From: Poecilobothrus nobilitatus
Taxonomy: Eukaryota; Arthropoda; Insecta; Diptera; Dolichopodidae
Length of the DNA stretch: 64,000 nt
NCBI GenBank assembly: GCA_947095535.1
Contig: OX352774.1
Location: 9,052,001 to 9,116,000 of the forward strand
Direction of reading: 5' to 3'
Part shown: piece by piece, positions 56,375 through 64,000 of the stretch
Position numbering within the stretch: position 1 is the first letter of the stretch
Layout: each line of letters opens with the position of its first letter
The notes under the pieces: model-generated
Seen by the model: the letters and a program-made list of their open reading frames with translations, nothing else
What the model was told of the DNA's origin: nothing
Databases searched by the model: none
Program-made: the position numbers and the translations under genes

Positions 56375-57131
56375 TTAATGAAGCAAATATGTTGCATCAG
56401 TATGTATGTATGTCCAAATAAAATCAAGTCAAAAAAAGCAATTTCAATAGCATAATTTTAGTTATCAGGTTTATTAGTAACATTTTTATTACTACAGTAC
56501 AATATCCCGAATACTTTTTGATGAGTCATCAATGATCATACATTAATCAATATATCTTAGTGTTATAGATACAGTCAATCACATGTTAATAGTCTGATCA
56601 CCATTTTCTTATATAACTTCTAATTTTACATTAAATAAAATATTTACATTCAAATAAAAATTTCTAAAAAATTACTAAAACTAATTTGACATTTTTCCAT
56701 AACTTTTCAATATAGATTTAATATTGCATTTTGATAGTTGCAACATATATACTAGGTACTCTGCTTTCTTTTGCAAAGAAATCCTTTTATGTTATTCTTG
56801 CATAAGCTAATTTTTTTAAAGGTAAAATGCTTAAATTGATAAAATTAAATTGAATAAATTTAAAATTTTTTTTTTATTTTACATTTCGTTTTTTTGTTTT
56901 TTGACATCCTGAGAAATAAAATGACATCTTGAGAATGAAAAATGTCCAATTATATAAAATTCACTTTTACTTCTTTATTATAGTTATTTTATATAGTTTA
57001 TATTTTTTATATGCTCGTTTCTTATATATAAAATGTAAATGTAAATTTAAAAACAAAAATATTATTTGGCAATAAAGTCCCTACAATACTTTATTAAGTT
57101 TTATTGTTTTATATTTATTTTCAATTTGTAA

Positions 57132-57299
57132 ATATACAATATATATGTTACTAGGAAAGAGCGTAAAGCACTTTTCGTCGTCTATCTCAGTCTATCAAGA
57201 ATTAGGCAAAAATTAGATGTAGATAAATTATCTGACATGGATCTGAGAAGCTCTCAAAATTTCTTCCGTCAAAGTTGTATCGTTATGACAAAAATGTAG
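57132..57299 (+). other. Unrecognised 55-codon open patch
   Basis: A frame free of stops from 57,132 to TAG at 57,297. It contains VTRKERKALFVVYLSLSRIR, QKLDVDKLSDMDLRSSQNFF and RQSCIVMTKM, with mixed, charged residues. There is no start context or splice support. It could be a relic of a transposon gene or chance. Confidence 0.2.
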
Positions 57300-57529
57300 G
57301 GAATAATAACAACTTTAGCCGAATTGATTTTCATACATTTAGAAGCTGCACTACAGTGTACCTAAAGTCTAATGATTATTGACGCGTTAGTGCTTCATTA
57401 ATGAAAAAAATATACATATTTGTGAAAAAAAATTGAACCTCAAATGTAATCCAAACTACCTAAATCGAATTAAATAATAACTTTCGGATTCATTATAAGA
57501 ATAACCGATTAAAGTTGTACTCATATCCG

Positions 57530-58693
57530 GACGGGTGAAATAAAGTCGAATCGACTTTATTACCAAAAGCAATGGAAATGAAGTCGAATTAACCATTCTA
57601 TCTTATTTCCAATAAAAATTGTCCTAAAATTAAGTCGAATGCAAAAAAAAAGGAAATAAAGGCGACTTGAAACTCTTATTATTAAATATTAAGAATTTTA
57701 TTAAAAAAGCACGTTCTCTTTTCATTCTAAAAACAACTATTAGTTTTTAAACTCAAAAATGTAATGAACTTTAAATGGAATTATTACATTTAAAAGAATT
57801 TTATTTTATTTATAACAAATTCAAACTGGTTTAATTTTCATTATTTAGAATTAGATATTGGGTTTTGTTAAATACACAACAACAAAAACATAGTAGATTG
57901 CAAAATTAGGGTTGTCTCCTTTTCCGGAATATGCATTTGAAAACCTTCTTTTCATCGATATTAGTCTAAGCTCTAAACTGGCAGGGTGTTTCAGCTGAAA
58001 AATGGAACTCTATTTGGACACCATTTAGGTAGAAAAAATGTATGTTTTAGTTTTATTTTTTTTTTAATGCATTTCTCTGCCACATAAATGTGGAGAGGAA
58101 ATTACACAGCCTTTCCTGTTCAGGCGATTTTATTACTTAAATAAAACCTATGTTGAAATTTATACTAACTATGTACTATTTATTTATCAAATTTATTCTG
58201 AAAATCAAGTATTCCTCTTTTTCCAAAATTTTTAATTAAAACCTCTGTTTCAGTATAGGATATTCGGCAGACATGTTTTTTTCTAAATTTAAAATAAGAT
58301 ATATTTTAATTAATTGTGACTTTTTTTCATTCAAGTCTTTTACCCATATTTTCGAATTTTGCCATTACAAAAAATCAAATAGACCTCTTTGAACATTACA
58401 ACTATAATATTTATAACCAAAAGATGGATTTTTAAATGCGTTAAATACATACTAATTTTTGTATTATTCTCATTCTTCAATAATTTCCTCTTTAAGAGAT
58501 GAAAAAAGTGATCAAAGCTTATGCCACCGAATCAAGGAGTTATATCAAGGAGTTATATAATAATTTTTTCTAAGAAAAATTAGAGTTATATACAAATTTC
58601 GGAAAATGAGCCAAACTTGTTAGATTGGTTAATTCGACACTATATTTCCATTATTTTTGGTAATAAAATCGAATCGACTACTTTTCGCACCAT
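57530..58693. mobile_element. Terminal-inverted-repeat element with nested SINE
   Basis: The left arm (57,533-57,604) has GGGTGAAATAAAGTCGAATC, GACTTTATTACCAAAAGCAA, TGGAAATGAAGTCGAATTAA then CCATTCT. It pairs, as reverse complement, with the right arm (58,624-58,692) containing TTGGTTAATTCGACACTATA, TTTCCATTATTTTTGGTAAT then AAAATCGAATCGACTACTTT. About 65-70 bp pair, with scattered mismatches. The left arm also holds the palindrome AAAGTCGA-A-TCGACTTT. The ~1.0-kb interior has no transposase frame, and SINE-5 lies inside it, so this is a non-autonomous DNA transposon older than the SINE insertion. Superfamily not determined. Confidence 0.65.
58052..58127 (-). mobile_element. 5'-truncated SINE, reverse copy (SINE-5)
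   Basis: On the minus strand only the 3' part remains: CGCCTGAACAGGAAAGGCTG, TGTAATTTCCTCTCCACATT, TATGTGGCAGAG, AAATGCATTAAAA and an A-tail seen as T at 58,052-58,065. Box A and box B are absent. It is inserted in the inverted-repeat element around it. Confidence 0.7.
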
Positions 58694-59940
58694 TCTTCAT
58701 TAAATCATTTAAAACATGAGTATTATTTAAGTCAAAAATATAAATTTATATATGCAGACATTAAAATTAATAAAATTTATATTTAAAACCATTTGTCCTG
58801 ATTCGAATCAAATTAAACACAGAACACATTCCTAAAAGAAAACTATTATTTAAATAAAGCTAACAAATAAAAAACCAAAGTCTTACTTTATAAATTAAAA
58901 AAAAAATTTCAAAAAGTTTCAAAAAAAATTCTTAAAAAATAACTTTTACAATAAGATTTAACGAAATTTATGGAAAAATTAAGTCTTGCCCCTCCCCTAT
59001 TATTTACCGAGTTGCAGTAAAAAATAAACCCCTTAATTAATTGATATTCATTATATTTAAATAATAATGAAAAACTATTTATTTCAATATATAAACTGAC
59101 AATATTTTAATTATATAAAAAAATCGTTTTAATTAAAATTTAACTTTTTACCATAAGTATCTTATAAATGAAAAGAAAATCAAAAATGTTGAAGAAAATA
59201 TTTTTTTAATTTTCTTTTTTTCTCCTTTTTAATAAAAGTAAAAAACCATACAATAATGAGATGTTTTTCTTTTAAACTATTGTAAAAATTATAAAAAAAA
59301 GAAAAAAAAACGAAAACTTTTTTTTAACCCAAATATAATTTTCAACTATTAGTTTGTTCGTATGTTAAATTTTCAACTTAATGTTTGATAATTAAATATT
59401 TATTTCCTTTTTAATTATATTCCATTATACTAACAGAGTTCAAAAGAACTTTATTCAAGTTATTTTCCTTACTTTTTTTTTTGGTTCTTTCTTTTTTTTT
59501 TTTTTTCAAACAACTCATATGTTTTTTTTACATTAATTTTGATTTTAAGAAAATTGTTTTTATTTTGAAAAACATTTTTTTTATTCTTTACAACTTACGT
59601 TTAATTGTAACTTACAACAAACAAATCATTAACAACTATGGCAAAACTAATAAGAATTAAAACTGAAATGTTTAATAAACACTATATGAAAACTTTATTT
59701 TTGAAAATGATTTTATATTTGGTTTGTAGTGAAGTCTTTAATTGCCGAACGTTAAAACGTCCATTTTACACATTGCAAATTTCAACGAAGAAATTTGTGG
59801 AAAAAAAAGAGTTATATTTGCTTATTTACATACTAAAAAAATATGTAGTCATAGTCTAAAGATTAAAAACATAGTAGAGCTAAGTTATGAAATAATAAAG
59901 TTTTTTTGTCAGTTGAAACGAATCAAGAATAAATAAAAAT
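58694..59940. other. A/T-rich stretch, no gene recognised
   Basis: Two overlapping plus-strand frames near 59,640-59,935 are Lys/Ile-rich and unrecognised. I take them as chance. Confidence 0.45.
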
Positions 59941-60354
59941 TGACTCATCAATACATATATCATAATATTTAATCTGTAAATGACAGACATTTAAAACCCT
60001 TTTACTCAATGATTTACCAACCAACTTTAATTTTTTTTCTTTTTAAATGATAAATATTCAGTATAGCCATCTTACAAAATTAATATTTTTTCAAAATTTT
60101 CTGATTTTCATTAATAATTTTCCATTTTTATAAAAAACCCATGTAAAGTATATACATATGTATCATATAGTATGTATAATCTATACCTATAATATACATA
60201 TTCAAAAACGACGCTCTTTTATTCCGTTGAATTTTAAATTTTGCTTTTTGTTTTTTTTCTAAATACATAAAAAAAAATTTAAAATATGTATGGTAGGAAA
60301 TAAAACTTTCACAATATAACTGAATATAAACATTCAAATTTTAGTTTAGGTTTT

Positions 60355-60412
60355 AGTACAGCGGTACAGTGCGGGGTTATTAATAGTAATCTTGCAAGTT
60401 CGATTCAGTTTT
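60355..60412 (+). other. tRNA-like relic (possible SINE head)
   Basis: A short island in poly-T/A surroundings. AGCGGTACAGTGCGGGG resembles box A and AAGTTCGATTCAG resembles box B, spaced about as in a tRNA gene. No acceptor stem closes and a long T run follows, so it is at best a pseudo-tRNA or the head of another SINE family. Confidence 0.25.
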
Positions 60413-60778
60413 GTTTTTTTTTTTTTTTCTTATTTTTTTTTTTTATATTTTAAACGAAATAAATTCTTACATATCATAATATCAACATAATATTTAATCT
60501 GTATTGATAGACATTTAAAACCCTTTTACTCAATGATTTACCATCTTAGGCTTCTTATAATATATATATAATAGGTATGTATTGAGTTTCCAATACTCAA
60601 TAAATCTAGGGCAACTTCTAAACGATAATAATAACCGTTTTTTTACAAAAAATATCATTTGCAAAGAAATTTTAAATTCATAAAGGCTTTAATTATTGAA
60701 AATTGTATTTTTATATTTTAAATAAAATCATAAAGAAACTATACTGTATATACTGTATTGTAAATGCTAATTAAAACA

Positions 60779-60793
60779 CCTCGAATTTCGAGG
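60779..60793 (+). terminator. Rolling-circle terminator hairpin of H4
   Basis: CCTCGAA-T-TTCGAGG is a perfect stem, twelve bases before CTAG. Confidence 0.55.
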
Positions 60794-62904
60794 GACGGGC
60801 GAATACTAGTATAATTTTAATTTGAACATTAGATAAAATTTACACTTCATTTACATTAAGTGATATATTGTTAATTATATTGCAAATTTTTTTCAATTTA
60901 CCTAAAAAACTCTTGTCAGTATATAATATATGAATTTTTGTTAAATTACGTATTATAACTGTAATTGTTGTCAATTAATTGACAATATAATTGACAACAT
61001 ACGAGTATCACTTAATGTGCTGGAAGCATAACTCTCAAAAATTTTATTATAAAAAAATGGATAATAACCTTTACATTTGGCAAAAATTAATTTTTGTTTT
61101 AAATTTAATTGCCTTACATACTGTAAAGTGAAAATATTTAATACACATATATAATTTTCAAATTATAAGGGTTGGGTAAACCACTAACATCTTTATACCA
61201 CAAAACAAAATAATATAATTAAAAGCAATTAAAACAATACAAATTCATATATAAAAGTATAAAGAACCTTGAAAAAAAAAAAAAAAAAAAAACAAACATT
61301 TTTCACCACTATAATTATAACACCGTATCACACACTTCACTTCAACTCCTTATTATTTTTTAACCATATATAAAAATAATAAAAAAACAAAAAAAAAAAC
61401 CCATTGCAAAAAATTCAAGAAAAAAAAAATAAAAAACTAAAAGTTAAAACTTAAAAAAAGAAAAAAAAGTTTTAAAGCTCACGATATAAAATAAGAAAAA
61501 CTAAAATGGAAAACAAATAGAAAATAAATTTTTTTTATTTTACTTTTGTTTCTTTTTTTGTTATACCCAGAAAACTTTGAAAAACTACAACTATTTATTA
61601 TCATACCACAAAGAATATTTTTTTTTGTTTTTTTTTTTGATGCAAATATATACCCAAAATCAAAATTTATATAGAACTAAAATAAATGACGACCCAATGA
61701 AAGAACAACCCTTTCAATATTATTAAATTATCATCAAATAACAACAAAAGGAAAAAAGAAAACTTTAGACTGTAATTCGAAATTTATCATCATTAAACGT
61801 CCTCTTTGTCTTAATCAAACATAAATATAGGTTTGAGTAAAGTCTAGGGTGTATTTATATGGCATCATAATTATAGATATTTAATTTAAAGTCTAGCTTT
61901 TAATGATATCTGGCTTAAGGGTGACTATTTTTCTTATGATTATTAGATAAATCTTCTCTTAATATGTTATCATGTTTATATTCATTGCTTGTTTCATTAC
62001 ATTTATATTTTACAATGCAAAACTTGATAAAATAAAAATTTTTTTTGTTGCTTTATAATTCAACGTCAAATTAAATCTTTTAAAAACAATAAATAAATAT
62101 CACAGAAACCAAAAATGTGATCCATCTTACCAAATAAATATAACTCACATCCTAAAGATAAACTGGTAAATGCTTATATAACAGCTTACATTAAAATTTC
62201 CTTATATTTAATAAAAATTTTATTCATAAATCCTAAGAATTCTAAATCGAATATAAATTTTATTAATTAAACAGTAGTTTATTACACAACATGCAATAAT
62301 TTATCACTTCAATATTTAAAATATTCAATTCGTTGATTCAGAAACGTTCCGCTCACATTAACTTTTTAATTGCAAAAATTATCCAAAAAAAAAAAAACAA
62401 AACAAATATGTAATACATAAACTGTTTCTTTCCAGAACATTTTAACTTAATTTCTATTTACCAATCTCTTTTCACAAAACTCCAATTTCCTAAACTGAAG
62501 GATAAAGTCTATGGTTCTCGTTTCTTAAAAACTTCAACAAAAAAACTCAAGTTTTTTAATTAATGGAAAATGTATAACACCAAAAACCAAGATAGCAAAA
62601 TACAAAATAAAGACTTTTGTTTTGTTTTGTATTTTCCTTTTTTTTTTTTTTTAAGATACATTTTAACTTATAAATATGTAAATTTTTTGATACACATACA
62701 TAAAAACATAGTCTTAAATAAGTAGATACTACTATAATATACATATATATAAGTATAAATGAACAGAAATAAAAGGGGAAAAAAAGATTTTCATTTAATT
62801 TTATTTTAAAACGTTCGTGGTTCCTCAAACTTTTGTACAAAAGATCGTCATCTTAAAAAACAAAAAAAGCAAAAAAAATAGTCAATTCAATCATTAATTT
62901 TATA

Positions 62905-62936
62905 ATCATCAGCATCATCATAATCATCATCATTAT
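62905..62936 (+). repeat. (ATC)n imperfect microsatellite
   Basis: AATCATCAGCATCATCATAA then TCATCATCATTAT. Confidence 0.8.
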
Positions 62937-63209
62937 TCCTATTGTGTAACAATCATTAAAAAGTAACATAACCAACATCAGTGTGAAAAATAACAATTAT
63001 ATTGTACAGTCTGTTACAAAAATGTTTGATCAAATTATATATTCTTAGAAACTAAATTAAATTTTATATTAACAAAAAAAATTTTTTAAAACTTTCAACT
63101 CCTTTACAATTTCTTTAATTGTTTAAATTTATTTATTTGATATTTTTTTAAATTTTCTTTAATGCTTTTGTTTAACAGGTTAATTTATGAATTAAATTTC
63201 TCTCCTCAC

Positions 63210-63275
63210 AAGAACATGTTGAAAGAATGTACGGTTTACTATATATGATTTTGGTATGAATGGCCGGCTGTTGAT
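63210..63275 (-). other. Candidate internal exon, 66 nt (speculative)
   Basis: On the minus strand an unusually good pyrimidine tract and acceptor (ACTTTCTTCTTTTTAG, AG at 63,276-63,277) precede 22 open codons: INSRPFIPKSYIVNRTFFQH then VL, followed by GTGAGG as donor. The first half (CAACAGCCGGCC) is G+C-rich for this window. Length divisible by three would allow phase-neutral skipping. I do not recognise the peptide. Confidence 0.25.
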
Positions 63276-63799
63276 CTAAAAAGAAGAAAGTTACTGTACA
63301 AATTTATCTTAAACAACCTTTTCGATCTATCGGAGATGTATTTAACAAATTTACAGTGCTTTGTAAAATGCTCCCAATGCTTTAATTAGCAGAATCACTG
63401 TTTCAAGGTATCACAATGCGCCTAAGTGCGCAACTGCAGCCCATACCTACTACGTACTAACTACGTACAATATATTGTTTTAATGCAATCATTTTGGAAT
63501 CAATTAAAATATAAATCACATCAAATTATTGGATTGGTAAGAACTTTCTCAAATAGCAGTATTTCAAATTGATTTTTATAAATTATGTATGATCCGTTTT
63601 GGTTAATATTTTTTATTTCCTTCTTGAAAGCAGCAGTTTTTTTCTATCTCTTTAAATAATTCTATACTCTTATTTCCAAAAAAAAAAAAAAAAAAAACTC
63701 ATCAAGGGGTTATTTTGATAGCGTATTTTGTGTTAAAAGTTTACCCACCTCAAAAATTCTGCAATCATCTTAATAAATGATAATTTAAAGATTGATTAT

Positions 63800-63900
63800 C
63801 ACTATTCGAAACTGCTTCCTGCATACTTCCTATTATTAGACCCTATGATAATTTCTTTTGATCTATTCGAAATAGTTTTCTTCATACTTCCTATGATCGC
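63800..63900 (+). repeat. Local imperfect tandem duplication
   Basis: ATTCGAAACTGCTTCCTGCATACTTCC and ATTCGAAATAGTTTTCTTCATACTTCC (each split here in reading: ATTCGAAA.. ..CATACTTCCTAT) recur about 63 bp apart, each followed by CTAT. No function is evident. Confidence 0.55.
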
Positions 63901-64000
63901 AGTTGTCATTTCATTTTGACAACTATCGAAAAAAATCATTAAACTTAATTTATAAAAAATTTTAAAAGTGTTATAACAAATTTTATCATCAACTGCATTT

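Larger units (their letters stand above)
55961..57530. other. A/T-rich stretch with two coding-like patches
   Basis: Apart from the patches at 56,237-56,374 (minus) and 57,132-57,299 (plus), listed separately, no feature was recognised. Confidence 0.4.
59948..60809 (+). mobile_element. Helitron-like element or 3' end (H4)
   Basis: The right end has a 7-bp stem with one-base loop, CCTCGAATTTCGAGG (60,779-60,793), then twelve bases (GACGGGCGAATA) and CTAG (60,806-60,809) followed by T, the Helitron 3' pattern. Upstream, 59,948-60,019 and 60,468-60,543 are ~75-bp direct repeats (AATATTTAATCTGTA; GACATTTAAAACCCTTTTAC; TCAATGATTTACCA), 520 bp apart, suggesting a tandem-tail history like that of H1. 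The left boundary is uncertain and no TC end was fixed. Confidence 0.5.
60810..64000. other. A/T-rich stretch with one candidate exon
   Basis: Very homopolymer-rich, with A runs of about 20 near 61,274 and 63,680. It contains an ATC microsatellite (62,905-62,936), a candidate minus-strand exon (63,210-63,275) and a local duplication (63,800-63,900). 63,420-63,475 (GCGCCTAAGTGCGCAACTGC) is G+C-richer but uninterpreted. Confidence 0.4.

Noticed and set aside
1..64000. LTR retrotransposons, autonomous Helitron or DNA-transposon transposase genes, endogenous viral sequences
   Set aside because: No paired long direct repeats with protease/integrase/Rep/transposase motifs, nor virus-like proteins, were recognised by eye. 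A profile search could still find decayed pieces.

Overview
The window is eukaryotic, very A+T-rich, and almost free of recognisable genes. It is full of poly-A/poly-T runs and short A/T microsatellites. Its recognisable content is insect-type mobile DNA: tRNA-derived SINEs, dead non-LTR retrotransposon ends, Helitron-type rolling-circle elements, and elements ending in TTATACCC...GGGTATAA with a (GTCC/GGAC)n tract. That last combination matches the DINE-1/mini-me (Helentron-associated) families of flies, so a dipteran with a repeat-rich genome is the best guess. The species cannot be named from the sequence. No complete host gene, rRNA, functional tRNA, CRISPR array or bacterial feature was seen. 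The window reads as intergenic DNA or part of a very long intron.

Layout. 1-10.4 kb: A/T-rich DNA with one reverse SINE (3.26-3.45 kb), a degenerate Helentron-like copy (5.54-6.01 kb), a small inverted-repeat element (7.55-7.91 kb) and an AAT microsatellite (9.42-9.51 kb). 10,392-17,174: the most striking object, a composite about 6.8 kb long with canonical Helitron ends (A|TC at the left; hairpin, CTAG|T at the right). It holds nine copies of a roughly 682-bp tandem unit in two nested blocks, then a tandem pair of 3' tails. 17.2-25.3 kb: a SINE with near-perfect Pol III boxes, a candidate exon at 22.7 kb, a truncated SINE and a reverse-transcriptase relic. 25.5-29.7 kb: a reverse-oriented GTCC element, then the largest mini-me-like element (M1), with internal 307-bp and 259-bp tandem units. 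31.3-32.2 kb: a third element type of the same structural class. 33-41 kb: more degenerate copies, a two-part LINE relic (34.9-35.76 kb) and a SINE. 40.98-45.1 kb: two head-to-tail Helitron-like copies (C1, C2), the second split by element M2. 46.6 kb: LINE relic. 52.5-53.8 kb: element M3. 54.66-55.96 kb: Helitron-like C3 with a fully canonical 3' end. 57.53-58.69 kb: a terminal-inverted-repeat element with a SINE inside. 59.95-60.81 kb: another Helitron-like 3' end. The rest is featureless A/T-rich sequence.

Nothing here acts as a gene pathway. The elements are related by parasitism and nesting: SINEs would need a LINE in trans, and the rolling-circle elements carry no visible Rep/helicase and would need one encoded elsewhere. 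The recurring theme is rolling-circle elements that carry and amplify tandem repeats (682, 307, 259 and 425 bp units and the GGAC microsatellite). All family names rest on structural hallmarks read by eye. No similarity search was run.
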